From the NCBI RefSeq assembly GCF_021869535.1, contig NW_026262679.1, forward strand, positions 46,546,426 to 46,610,425: a stretch of DNA of 64,000 bases, given 5' to 3'. A model generated the notes under the pieces. The model saw nothing but the letters and a program-made list of their open reading frames with translations, did no database searches and was not told the DNA's origin. Of this stretch, positions 1-11,202 are shown piece after piece (the first letter of the stretch is position 1; each line of letters begins with the position of its first letter). The translations under genes were made by a program, and so were the position numbers. Source of the stretch: Mytilus californianus. Its lineage: Eukaryota; Mollusca; Bivalvia; Mytilida; Mytilidae.

Positions 1-540
1 CTATTGTATCTTATAAACTTTCAATTAAAAACACATCCTGTTCCCAAGGCAAATGACAAAAAACATAAAAATATAGGTGACTTATATTTGTATTAATGTA
101 CTTCAGAAATTGGATTTAATGCGAATCATTAAAAGAATAGGAAGATTATTGGACGAAAATTAGGATCATCCCTCACGCAATAGCAATAAAATTATTCGTC
201 TTCGAAAACAATAAAACAAAAATAAAAGCTGTTGAAACGATTTGTATGAGCAGTGTTTGTGACACGTAAATCCAAATTAAATTTTCGATACAAAAAATAA
301 CTGTTCTTAGAATCCATGATGTCTATTAAAATGTGATACAAAAGCCTTTTCCTTGAATTAACCAAAAATAACTTGACACTTATCTTACATTTCAAAACTA
401 ATAAAATAGTATTTTCATTTCTTATAGAGTACAGAGTAAGTGTTACAGCTTAAAAGCGTTACACCATCCTCACATTGAGTCGGAATCGGGTGTCCGATTT
501 AAAGTAAGATATTTAAATGTTATTATACTTCATGTCAAAA
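1..540. other. No gene seen
   Basis: AT-rich sequence with short chance ORFs only. The 67-codon minus-strand frame at 192-395 matches no family I recognise, and its context gives no support. Confidence 0.5.
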
Positions 541-578
541 TGCCAGATTTTGATTGGTTAATACGAGGGAGACAATTT

Positions 579-724
579 ACTCTATTCTATGGTAAATACT
601 CTATCACCCTTCACGGAGACGCTTGATCAAGTGTGCGCTTTATTAAATACGACTCTATCCTATGGCAAATACTCTATTACCCTTCACGGAGACGCTTCAT
701 CAAGTGTGCGCTTTATTAAATACG
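579..724. repeat. 73-bp tandem duplication
   Basis: Two exactly adjacent 73-bp copies (579-651 and 652-724) differ at only a few positions. They share the core CCTTCACGGAGACGCTT. A diverged relative, including the preceding TTTGATTGGTT motif, lies at about 2851-2990, so the unit belongs to an interspersed family as well as being duplicated locally. Confidence 0.85.
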
Positions 725-814
725 GATGGTTGTTATGTACAAGACGTCATAGTTTATTACTTTGAATTTGAAATTTAATCGACAGTAATAACAGAACATT
801 CAGTATAATAAATT

Positions 815-953
815 AAATAACACATATCTGAGAGGGTGATAGAGCAGATTGTTACCCCTCGAAAAGACATTGTCAACCTTGGCTTCGCCTCAGTTGACAA
901 TGTTTTCTCGAGGTAACAATCTGCTCTATCACCCTCTCAGCTATGTGTTATTT
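815..953. mobile_element. Foldback palindrome (hairpin-type small element)
   Basis: The left arm (815-877) and right arm (893-953) are near-perfect reverse complements about 62 bp long, separated by about 15 bp. The outer ends read AAATAACACAT and ATGTGTTATTT. I recognise this hairpin as a recurrent molluscan repeat, so it is probably a non-autonomous foldback element. It encodes no protein. A transcript would form a long, nearly perfect hairpin. Confidence 0.8.
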
Positions 954-956
954 ATA

Positions 957-1320
957 TAATGATGATGGATGGATTGATGCTTAACGTCCAGTGGCATTTT
1001 AATATGCATATTCAGGACGACAACATGTTAATGTAATAGGAATATTAACCCTGCTTTGTACTAGACCGACACGCTGAGCCGGATTTTTAACGTGCTAGTT
1101 CACAAGGTAACAGTCCGCAGGAAGACACATCACTTTACCCGGACACATTATTCTGACTCCGAGCCGACCAGTCTTAGCTCTTACTCCTTAATGCCGCGTG
1201 CTAAGCGGAGAAACAGCAAATACCACTTTTAATGTCTTTGGTTGGACCCGGCCGGGGTTCGAACCCACGACCTCCCGTATTAAAGGCGAACACGCTTCCA
1301 CGAGACCACCGAGGTGGTTT
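957..1320 (-). mobile_element. tRNA-derived SINE (V-SINE/RUDI-like)
   Basis: On the minus strand the element begins with a tRNA-like head. It has an A-box-like GGTGGTCTCGTGG (about 1302-1314) and a B-box GGGTTCGAACCC (1255-1266). A body of about 220 bp follows, then the conserved molluscan 3' domain ending CACTGGACGTTAAGC and a short ATCC-type simple-repeat tail near 960-975. The tRNA head plus conserved 3' domain fits the V-SINE group known in molluscs (RUDI). It is nearly full length and directly abuts the foldback palindrome. Confidence 0.8.
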
Positions 1321-3369
1321 AAGATATATAGAAATGAACAGATAAATGGTCAGTGACGACCTATGTAATTACAAACCATAACATAAAAAGAAGGCTGACA
1401 GCTCATTTAGGTAGAGGTCATGAAATTATTTATATTCAGGAAACGGGAATGGTCTTTACCGTCATGCGTCAAACGCCCTCTTCAAGTTCATTATTAATAT
1501 CCAGGTGCTGATCCAGAATTTTGAAACAAGTGGTACCTGTCAAGACAACGTCAGGACTGGGACTTGTATGTCATATTAAAATAAAAGAAAACAAGCAATT
1601 ACTGAAAGCTTAACGCTGATAGTATGAAACCATGCCGTTCTACACTATTATTTCTTATGAAGCAAGGATCGTGCAATCTGATTCGTTAATTACCCGGATG
1701 TAAATAGCACCTCACCCAAGCTAAACTATTTACACCGGGGGATAAATGAACAGAATTTCAATGCAGAAAAAAACAATACAACATTTAACAGTCTTGAAAG
1801 GGTACAGTTTTCTCTACAGGATTATTTGTATACAAAAACATAGCTTATTTCAAAATATTTAGTAATTAAATAATAAATGAATGATACAATGTACTGGGCT
1901 CATCTATAATGTTTACTGGAGTAAAACAATCATCTTTCGATATGCTTCTATGCAAAATAGGGAGCAACGATCTTTAAAATGTAAAACGAACATATTTTGA
2001 ACATCGCATTATTGTTTTTCTATACTTTTTTTACGAAAAAACAAATAAAACTGGGGAAAGTACTAGTTCAAATCATTTTATTCTAATTCATAAATGAAAT
2101 TTGCAGTTTCCAGGAAAGATGATTATACGGAAATTTTGGAAAATGATATAATTTTTCATTTAAAATCTGTTTTTAGCCGACGTGTAGTTTAAACTGTTGT
2201 GTCATTTCTTTTGTTAATCAAATCCATTAAAACTTGCTACATGCTAATAGCTGACTGTAATGCTATATTATTTGAATAGCTGAAATCGAACCAAAACAGT
2301 GGTTGCATTTAATGATGGTATCTTCGTCCACTTATAATAAATGTCATTATGATAAATTGAAGAGATATGAATTTTTAATTAAGAAAAAAATATTTTTAAA
2401 TAGACTAATTAGTAATATCAATATTTACCTTTTCAAAAAAGAAGGAAGAATAATGATCAGCTGGAAGTAAAAAGAATTCCTTTTAACATAATGGATAATT
2501 TTACATTAAAAACGTATATTATGACACTTTAAATTATATAGAGGAGATAAATTTTCCCATTATCTCCGTCGCTGGTGTGTTTTATTCTATTGAATTTATA
2601 TTACATAATGAATAGTGTATTCTAAGTATTGATTCAAATATAATTATGTAGAAATAAGACTGTCATCAAAGATACTGAGTTCAATTTAAGTACTTTAATG
2701 TAGTAGGTTAATTAACATTTATTATTTACTTAATGGCCATTGTGAATAATAAATTAAGTGAACAGTATTAAGTGGCATTTGTGATAGAAATTTCTTGAAT
2801 ATTAACGAAACGCGTATTCATTTAGTGATATTTACACCTTACATAAGTATGCTGGATTTTGATTGGTTGATAGCCAGTGTATTTTTCTGTTTTAATGAAT
2901 ATCGCCGGCTGGGAATAGGCACACGGAAATGCCTTTTTACCCTCTATGCTGTGGTATTTGCCATTTTAACCCTTCATGGAGACGCTTAACTGATCATTTG
3001 TGCATTTTATCAAATGTAATTGTTTTTGCTAATGTCTCCATAGCCAAAGAACAATGACATTATATCGAATGTTTAACTTAACCATTCCTTATGATGTGCG
3101 GAGTAATTAAACAGAAACATGTAACTCATGTATAAGCGGGGTATTTTGGAAAAATATTAGTCTTTAATTTGTATATTTATATAGAGTTATAGGTTAAAGT
3201 ATTGTATTTATTTTGTAGATTATATTGTTACAGTGCGTATTGAGGAATCTGCCATGAGTGTTTTGTATTGTGTTGATAAGGAATTTATTTTTTAGATGGT
3301 ATTGTAGTTAAAATTATCTTGGAGCATATGGATTATCTATTACAGTAAATGGGTCCTTGAGGGAATGGG
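1321..3369. other. No gene seen; one old repeat fragment
   Basis: AT-rich sequence without recognisable coding regions. At about 2851-2990 there is a diverged relative of the 579-724 repeat, sharing TTTGATTGGTTGATA and ACCCTTCATGGAGACGCTT. Confidence 0.5.
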
Positions 3370-3384
3370 GAACGGTAGTTTCAG

Positions 3385-5155
3385 TTAATAGTATCTGTAG
3401 GACATGGACAGTTGAGTGCATATATAATAGTGTTTTAAGTTAAAAGTATCTGTAGGCCATGGGCTGTTGAGTGCATATAGAATAGTGTTTACAGTTAACA
3501 GTATCTGTAGGCCATGGGCAGTTTGTGGCATATAGAATAGTGTTTACAGTTAACAGTATATGTAGGCCATGGGCAGTTTGTGGCATATAGAATAGTGTTT
3601 ACAGTTAACAGTATATGTAGGCCATGGGCAGTTTGTGGCATATAGAATAGTGTTTACAGTTAACAGTATATGTAGGCCATGGGCAGTTTTTGGCATATAG
3701 AATAGTGTTTACAGTTAATTGTATCTGTAGGCCATGGGCAGTTTGTGGCATATAGAATAGTGTTTACAGTTAATTGTATCTGTAGGCCATGGGCAGTTTG
3801 TGGCATATAGAATAGTGTTTACAGTTAACAGTATCTGTAGGCCATGGGCAGTTTGTGGCATATAGAATAGTGTTTACAGTTAACAGTATCTGTAGGCCAT
3901 GGGCAGTTTGTGGCATATAGAATAGTGTTTACAGTTAACAGTATATGAAGGCCATGGGCAGTTTGTGGCATATAGAATAGTGTTTACAGTTAACAGTATA
4001 TGTAGGCCATGGGCAGTTTTTGGCATATAGAATAGTGTTTACAGTTAATTGTATCTGTAGGCCATGGGCAGTTTGTGGCATATAGAATAGTGTTTACAGT
4101 TAATTGTATCTGTAGGCCATGGGCAGTTTGTGGCATATAGAATAGTGTTTACAGTTAACAGTATATGTAGGCCATGGGCAGTTTGTGGCATATAGAATAG
4201 TGTTTACAGTTAATTGTATCTGTAGGCCATGGGCAGTTTTTGGCATATAGAATAGTGTTTACAGTTAATTGTATCTGTAGGCCATGGGCAGTTTGTGGCA
4301 TATAGAATAGTGTTTACAGTTAATTGTATCTGTAGGCCATGGGCAGTTTGTGGCATATAGAATAGTGTTTACAGTTAACAGTATATGTAGGCCATGGGCA
4401 GTTTGTGGCATATAGAATAGTGTTTACAGTTAACAGTATATGTAGGCCATGGGCAGTTTGTGGCATATAGAATAGTGTTTACAGTTAACTGTATCTGTAG
4501 GCCATGGGCAGTTTGTGGCATATAGAATAGTGTTTACAGTTAACAGTATCTGTAGGCCATGGGCAGTTTGTGGCATATAGAATAGTGTTTACAGTTAATT
4601 GTATCTGTAGGCCATGGGCAGTTTGTGGCATATAGAATAGTGTTTACAGTTAATTGTATCTGTAGGCCATGGGCAGTTTTTGGCATATAGAATAGTGTTT
4701 TCAATCAATAGAATCTGTAAGCCATTTTAAGTTTGTGGCATATAGAATAGGTTTTTCAGTTAATAGTATCTGTAGGCCATGGGCAGTAAGTGACCTATAG
4801 AATAGTGCTTTCAGGTAATAGTATCTGTAGGCCATGGGCAGTTTGTGGCATATAGAATAGTGTTTTCAGTTAATAGTATCTGTAGGCCATGGGCAGTTTT
4901 TGGCATATAGAATAGTGTTTTCAATCAATAGAATCTGTAAGCCATTTTAAGTTTGTGGCATATAGAATAGGTTTTTCAGTTAATAGTATCTGTAGGCCAT
5001 GGGCAGTTTGTGACCTATAGAATAGTGCTTTCAGGTAATAGTATCTGTAGGCCATAGGCAGTTGAGTGCATATAGAATAGTGCTTTCAGGTAATAGTATC
5101 TGTAGGCCATGGGCAGTTTGGTCCATATAGAATAGTGCTTTCAGGTAATAGAATC
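3385..5155. repeat. 55-bp minisatellite, about 32 copies, with higher-order repeats
   Basis: Head-to-tail 55-bp units carry the core GGCCATGGGCAGTTTGTGGC followed by ATATAGAATAGTGTTTACAG. Copies from about 3490 to 4690 are nearly identical. They differ at diagnostic sites (TTAACA or TTAATT; GTATA or GTATC; GTTTG or GTTTT) in a recurring order. The variant motif starting at 3656 reappears 330 bp (6 units) later at 3986. Near the 3' edge a four-unit block of 220 bp, marked by TCAATCAATAGAATC at 4701 and 4921, is duplicated. Edge copies are more diverged. The 55-bp unit is not a multiple of three and has stops, so it is not coding. Confidence 0.97.
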
Positions 5156-5228
5156 TCAAAAAAACAAGGAACAGTAGTTTCAGTGAATATTATCTTCGGC
5201 TTGAACTACACGATATTGACCCCTTGTC

Positions 5229-5540
5229 CATATAACGGTTGTAAAAAGTAAAATAACAAAAATACCAAGGAAAATTCAAAACGGAAAGTCCCTTATCAAA
5301 TGGTAAAATCAAAAGCTCAAACACATCAAACGAATGGAAAACAACTGTCATATTCCTTACTTGGTACAGGCATTTCCTTATGTAGAAAATGGTGGATTAA
5401 ACCTAGTTTTATAGCTAGCTAAACATCTCACTTGTATGACAGTCGCATAAAATTCCATGATATTGACAAAAATGTGTGAACAAAACAAACAGACATAATA
5501 GGTAAAAATGTCAAAAAAAAAGGGGTACAGCAGTCAACAT
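5229..5540 (-). mobile_element. Retroelement tail A (3' end of Penelope-like lineage 1)
   Basis: The minus strand matches the sequence downstream of the RT remnant at 57905-60040. It ends at the lineage's usual 3' terminus, GGTATTTTTGTTATTTTACTT. The same family occurs at 31908-32036 and 35789-36226. This copy is truncated at its 5' side. Confidence 0.75.
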
Positions 5541-7230
5541 AGATAGATGGAAACAATCTGCGTCAAGAATTTGATTCCAAAGATTTGAGTGGAAATGTCA
5601 TATATATACTCACAAACAATCTGAATGTGTTTAGGTTTTTCATTATGTCTATAGTATTTCTAGTACTAAAGATATAATTTCGTTTGCATTGGATAATTTT
5701 TCATCAAGCTAAGAGGTTGTTTACACTGCTGATTCTTGTAAAGAATTTCAAATGAGAGGATTGGTAATGTGAAAAATATTACACAGATAAGGGAATGAAT
5801 AATATACTTATCTGAACTATCAAGTACTAGGTAAACAACAGCCTGAAAAGCAGCGCTTTAATCAATACAAAACAAGTCTACTATGAACTTATTCTAAACA
5901 TGAACAAAAATTGGTAGAAAATAACATTCATAATTCCATAACAATAATTATATCGGCACAAAAAGTCTTTACCAATATGCAAATATGTGTCCACGGAGGC
6001 AAAGTCTGTTATTACAGTCAATCAATTGTCAGTGGACAAACATATCTAATTATTGGCCTTCATGTCAAACAACCTGATATTTTCGAGGAAGTGACGACAT
6101 AATCAATACATACTGTAAGAAAACAGAAAATGAATCTATCCAGGCTTTTCGATTGAAATTAGTGACCAGTCTGGCATGAGATTCACGAGCTCCAGCCTGA
6201 CTTTATTTGTATATGATTTATTTTCTTTCGCTGTCAATGATATTTGAAATTCATATAAATTGGGTTTCATACAACGAAATTAAGTGTTTATTGCTTTTTG
6301 TTGACTTTACAATCAACCAACTAAAAGTGTCTCTGTATTAGATAAAAATTAATTGGAGTTTACTAATGGTTTTGATTGAGGAATTGGCATAAGGAATCTT
6401 TGAGTTTTCTTTGGATTTGATCTAACTTAGAAATTTGTGGAAACAAAAAGCAAGAAATACTCCGACTTTTTTCTAAAGCAAGATGCATTAAGAAAAAAAA
6501 TCTTTGAGAAAACATTTTAAATTATTCAAAATTACAAATTCCATGCTTGTTGTTATATTACTATGTGTGATATGATATTTGATAATATGTATATTGATGT
6601 TTTCGACTAAAGAATTTCAATAAACAGAATTTACTTTTCATAAATAAGATAGATTGTATACAGCCTTGTGTTCTGATACTGATAGGACTTTACTGTCATT
6701 GTAAAAAAAAAAACATATTTGTTACATTATAGAAAATTTCATTTCTACGTTTAACTTTTACTTCTATACTGTGTCAAAAGATAAGAGAAAAATTAATAGG
6801 TTTATAACTGTTATATCCAAATATTTGTAGGAAGAAAATCCATATCTTAACTTCTGTTCAAAACTCTGTATAATCAAAATGTGCTTCCAGAAATTAAATG
6901 TGAATATTTAGTCATGCATTACGTAGATATTATTAACAATTGAAGTGTATCAAAGTGAATTGTACTTCTATGGAGATTTCTAAATCGTGTCCGAGTCCCA
7001 CGTGAATCATTGATCTCTCAATTTAGAAATTGTTCTTACAAGGGGAAATTATATTTTCATAGGAATAAAAAAGTCTTTTTAAAAAATAAAGGTTTCCTCG
7101 GAACACAGTAATGATTGCTCGTTTTCTATGATGTTTTCTATAAAGCAGTTATTCTATATAATGTACAATGCCTTAGGTAGGCATATATCTATTTACCTGC
7201 ATATCTATGATAATAAACGAATAAAAACGT
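5541..7230. other. No gene seen apart from a candidate exon-like ORF
   Basis: AT-rich, with no repeats that I recognise. The only frame of interest is at 5911-6102, listed separately. Confidence 0.4.
5911..6102 (+). CDS. Exon-like ORF, possible NTR/TIMP-like fragment
   Basis: This is a 63-codon open frame with no ATG at its start (it opens with TTG after an upstream stop), so it would have to be an exon or a relic. The segment around residues 15-48 has the pattern KVF, then a Cys, then CYYSQ, then GQTYLIIG. That resembles the strand pattern of netrin-like (NTR/TIMP) domains, where a KVFKG-type strand is followed by Cys and a G-x-x-YLI-x-G strand. The resemblance is by eye only. The cysteines are too few for a complete domain and I see no clear splice sites. 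It may be a chance frame. Confidence 0.18.
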   Translation: MVENNIHNSITIIISAQKVFTNMQICVHGGKVCYYSQSIVSGQTYLIIGLHVKQPDIFEEVTT

Positions 7231-7512
7231 TTAAGGTGGTACCAAACACCTTAACTAAAATTAATCTGGCTCGTTTAATTTTCATAAAATTTTGACAAAA
7301 TATTTACTTTGACCCTTTGACAAAAATATAAAAATTTCAAAAACTTGAACCACACACTTTTTTGGAAAAATTTCATTGGCTATATAGCAGTTTGACAAAC
7401 ACTAATTTTGATCATTGAGAAGCTTAATATTTCATTCACAGTAGAACGTGATTTAAAAGGTTCAGCTGATTTTACCAGAGTTATCTCCCTGTAGAGTCAT
7501 GTAGCACCTTAA
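7231..7512. mobile_element. MITE with TTAA target duplication (copy 1)
   Basis: The 282-bp element is bounded by TTAA on both sides (7231-7234 and 7509-7512). Imperfect inverted termini follow: GGTGGTACCA on the left, and TGTAGCACC on the right, whose complement reads GGTGCTACA. It has no coding capacity. TTAA duplications are typical of piggyBac-type insertions, so a non-autonomous piggyBac-like origin is inferred. The internal sequence is one I recognise as common in mussels. Confidence 0.75.
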
Positions 7513-7532
7513 ACAATTCATTACAGCTAAAT

Positions 7533-7710
7533 ATTCCCAGTTTTTGGTGGGGATTGGTGTTGCTCATTCTTTAGGTTTTCTATTTATTGTTTTGTGGACT
7601 TGTTTGTTTTTTGCGTCGTCTTTCGTTCTTATTTTTTTGTTGCAATGACGTTGTCAGCTTCTCTTCGACTTAAGAGTTATCAATGTCCCCTTGCTATCTT
7701 CCGCCGTTTT
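7533..7710 (+). mobile_element. Interspersed repeat B
   Basis: A diverged copy of the family marked by CCCAGTTTTTGGTGGGG near the 5' side and a GGTATCTTTCG-type 3' end. Other copies lie at 16505, 34577, 41712, 50268, 50758 and 55997. All stop at the same 3' end, as expected for target-primed retroelement tails. I saw no RT attached to this family here. Confidence 0.6.
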
Positions 7711-8164
7711 TATCATGTGTTTCTCTTATTTCATAATACACAAATAATACTTTTTGTCAGTTAAGGTTACAAGACAATTCATAGCTACCGATATCCCCAG
7801 CATGTCTTGATGAGTTTCAATATCAAAAGTCTTTCTCTGACATCTTTCATTACAGCATTTCTTTCTCGAATTTATTTATTCATATATATTCTGTACTAAA
7901 CACGGTTTCAGTAAATCAATGAATATTGAGTGATTGTAATTGGCTTGTTTTCACGCTTTAGACATCAGATTAATGGAATGAATATTTATGAACTGTGCTT
8001 TGTCTTGTGTAAATAATTATCAAGTCAGTGTATAATGCCTATGAAATGGCTTACTGCCTACCCAACCCTGTATCTTTAACTTTGTAATGCTCTCAGATAC
8101 ATGACGGAATTCAATTGATTGACAGAACTGTTAAGGTCTAAATGACATAGCTGATGAAAACTAT

Positions 8165-8549
8165 TTAAGGATGTACTTAGGGGAAATTAAAAAAATTAGA
8201 GTTTAAAATTGATACTATAAGTCAGAAGAGTATGAGTTAAGGAACAAAATAGGCTAAAAATATTGATAGGTTATGGAGTTCCTTTTCGAGATATTTAATT
8301 CTTAAAAATGGCGGGGAAAGGCTGACTCGGAATTTTACCTTATATTTGCATTGGTATTATTTGGGTCTCAAATCGAAAGAAAAGAAATCTAGAATCTGCT
8401 AAAACTTTGGTAAATGACCTTTTATGAGCTATCGAAGTCTTAGATGAAAAGAAAAATGGGTGTTATGGGGCAAAATATTTTACCCTGTATTATAGGGAAA
8501 AAACCAAGGAGTCTGAACATCTGACAAAAATTCCTAAGTACATCCTTAA
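8165..8549. mobile_element. MITE with TTAA target duplication (copy 2)
   Basis: The 385-bp element is flanked by TTAA (8165-8168 and 8546-8549) and has perfect 13-bp termini, GGATGTACTTAGG and CCTAAGTACATCC. The internal sequence has no ORF. A piggyBac-like non-autonomous origin is inferred from the TTAA duplication. It differs in sequence from the 7231 element but has the same architecture. Confidence 0.85.
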
Positions 8550-8666
8550 TATACGTGAGAAATGATGTTACAGGAAAAAGGAAAACAAAGAACATGCAAT
8601 TATATTAATATAACATAAAGGTTATTGGTTTCTTTCTTCATACTCTCTCGGAAAGCGTCTAATATT

Positions 8667-9050
8667 AAAATAAGATGTGGTATGCTTGCCAATGAGACAA
8701 CTCTACACCAGAGACCAACATGACGTAGAAGTTAGCAGTTATAGGTCAACGTATGGCCTTCAACAATGAATAAAACCCTTACCGCATAGCAAGCTTTAAA
8801 AAAGCACCGAAATGACAAATGTAAAACAATTCAAACAAGAAACCTATCGGCCAGATTTATGTACAAAACAATAAACGAAAAACAAATATAATATACAACA
8901 ATTAATGACAACCACTGAATTACATGCCCCTGACTTGGGAAAGGCACATACAGAATATAGCGGGGTGCATTAGTTTCGGGCACCTAACCCTAAAGTAACC
9001 TTGGGCAGTGATAAAACAGCACACCGTAATAACAAACTATAATCAAAGTA
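8667..9050 (-). mobile_element. Retroelement tail 2 (3' end of Penelope-like lineage 2)
   Basis: The minus strand carries the family landmarks: CTGACTTGGGAAAGGCACAT (seen on plus), a GTGGTTGTCATT-type motif, and the 3' terminus GGCAAGCATACCACATCTTA. It corresponds to the 3' non-coding region of the RT element at 17855-20480. Confidence 0.75.
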
Positions 9051-9094
9051 CTGAACATCGGATGACCGCAAATTCTGGTGGATAGTCACAGTCA

Positions 9095-9170
9095 CTTGTC
9101 TCAGAAAAAATAAAATATCTCTATACCTGAAAGTAAGGTTAAGGTACATAGATTTTTTTTCTGAGACAAG
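9095..9170. repeat. Stem-loop with 16-bp perfect arms
   Basis: CTTGTCTCAGAAAAAA (9095-9110) is the exact reverse complement of 9155-9170, with a 44-base loop. There are no target duplications that I can define. It may be the remnant of a small hairpin element. Confidence 0.55.
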
Positions 9171-10800
9171 TTCCTGTGTGAACGATGAATAAATGACAAA
9201 GAATTCAACGTCACCGTAATAATTATTATATTGTAGTGATATAATCATGGGACAATATTTTGTTATCAGTATAATCTGGTTTGTTGTTATATATTATATT
9301 AATATTTGTACAACACTTATATATATAGCAGATCATCTTAATTACTCTACCGGCAAATTTTCATCCATTTATACCATCATTCTATTCTACTATTCTAATG
9401 GTAGTGTAGTGCAAGTGCATGGTGGACACTCTTCAGTAATAATTCGTTTTTCTAATAGGTTTGATTTGAATAAGCATTCATATTTCTCCCGCTAATGAAT
9501 ATGTATTGATGAAATTAATATATAACAAGCGATAAGAGATATTCATCCACAAACACAATTTTTCGGTACGTGTGCATAGATACTAATGATTTTTTTACTT
9601 ATATATATATATATATTTCTCACGACAAAACATTTTCATATTATTTATTTATGTTCTTAAAAAAATATTTTCATGAGTACTCATTGAAGAAATGAATTTA
9701 TAACAAGCGATAAGGAATGTTATTTTGCACTCGATAATATCCGCGTATTTATACGAAATACGTTCGGTTATCAGTAAAAAAACGCAAGTCACGTGGGTAG
9801 AAATTCAATGTCTGCGGCAACATAACACATTAATGCCCTCAAGGTCATCCGCTGTAAAAATCAGATGAAAAGGTCTTAACTCACCAGATCGATATAAAGC
9901 ACAAAAACAACAAAGACACACAGTGTTCTCGTTTATTGACTTCGGTACTACATAAAACATTGATATAGTTTCAGTTCCATTAACAGTAAAATTAATACCG
10001 ACCAAACAAAAGTATAAATTTAATTCAACAAATTTCGACGAACGCTGATGAACAAATATGAAATAATCTGACTTCAGAAGTAAGAGATTGCTAATAGTTA
10101 AAACAGTTTAAAGTTGAATGTTATATTTTAAGAAGACGTTGAAAAGTTTGTTTGTTTCTTGAAACAATTGTTGCAAACTATAATATGAGGATATATTTAT
10201 GATTAAACATATTTTTCTAGAGATTATTTATGTGTAAACAGTAGTGATTTACTCACAAACTGAATAAAAATACAAAGGACTTTAATGTAAAGTTTGTGAG
10301 TCAGCGACCCAGTTAACACATCAACGACCACTAGAAAAAATGTATTTAGTACTTATAATTCTTAATCCCAAACTAAAACTTTGTTATATTTTTTCTTTCA
10401 ATTTTAACATTCTTGGAACACCAGGAGTTCATTCATGCGTATGCACATGCATCATGTGCATATATCACGGTGGAATCGACATAGTGTTTACATATGTTGC
10501 GAAAGTAGTTTCGGTCACACGATCTATAGTAGTGTAAACCAAGGAATAAAATTCTAGCGAACCAATCACATTCAAGATTTGTAGATATGCAAATCATACA
10601 AGAGTTATTTGTTTATACAATGCAATTTTATCTTTGTTGCATATTTCAGCATTGACTAAACTGACAGCTTCAACTGAACACTACAAGGTCCCCACTACTA
10701 ACATGTATATAATGTTTGCTAAATGTTCACCCGATATTCTAGGGCTTGCGTTTCTTTTCATTTTTCTTGTTAGAGGGTTGCTGCCAAACGCCTTTGAAGG
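9171..10800. other. No gene seen; minor repeats
   Basis: AT-rich. There is a (TA)n tract at about 9601-9617. A short tail 2 fragment (minus strand, about 9860-9915) is marked by AACTCACCAGATCGATA. The ORFs here have no recognisable domains. Confidence 0.45.
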
Positions 10801-11202
10801 CAGCTATACTGAAACAAGGATTTTTCTTGGCAAAGTTAAAGTTATCTATACTAAGGGAGCTACCATTTGATTTTTATGGGGGGGCTAGGATGAAAAATTT
10901 TGTCCTGCCTTTTTTTTTTTTTTCCTCTATTCGGTCCTGTCTTTTTATTTTTCACTCTATTCGGTCCTGCCTTTTTTTTTTAGTTTATCCTGACTTTTTT
11001 TAACATAAATTGTCATCCTGCCTTTTTTTTTTGCAAATAATCTCATCCTGCCTTTTTTTTTTACTCAAAACTCCTGACCTGCCGATTTTTTTCAAATTTC
11101 ATCCTAGCCCCCCATAAAAATCAAATGGTAGCTCCCTAAAATGTTCATCATCAGCTATATTGAAACAAGGATTTTTCTTGGCAAAGTTAAAGTTATCTAT
11201 AC
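10801..11202. repeat. 50-bp direct repeats flanking an inverted-repeat element
   Basis: About 50 bp (10801-10851, core GAAACAAGGATTTTTCTTGG) recurs almost unchanged at 11152-11202 on the other side of the element at 10854-11137. This is far longer than a normal target duplication, so either a pre-existing tandem duplication was the target or the insertion was accompanied by local duplication. Confidence 0.8.
10854..11137. mobile_element. MITE with ~38-bp inverted termini and internal poly-T subrepeats
   Basis: The left and right ends are near-perfect complements starting GGGAGCTACCATTTGATTTT. The interior holds about seven subrepeats of the form TCCTGCC followed by a T run. Flanking TAA on both sides (ACTAA|GGGAGC and GCTCCC|TAAA) suggests a 3-bp TAA target duplication, as in PIF/Harbinger elements. 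The superfamily is inferred from that alone. Frames through the T-rich region give meaningless phenylalanine-rich ORFs. Confidence 0.75.

Noticed and set aside
1250-1320. tRNA gene with GGTTCGAACCC
   Set aside because: It is the head of the SINE at 957-1320, followed by the conserved molluscan SINE 3' domain.
3385-5155. CRISPR array
   Set aside because: The repeat is contiguous with a fixed 55-bp period and no unique spacers, in an animal genome. It is a minisatellite.
10746-11003. Phe-rich membrane-like ORF
   Set aside because: It arises from the T-runs inside the inverted-repeat element.
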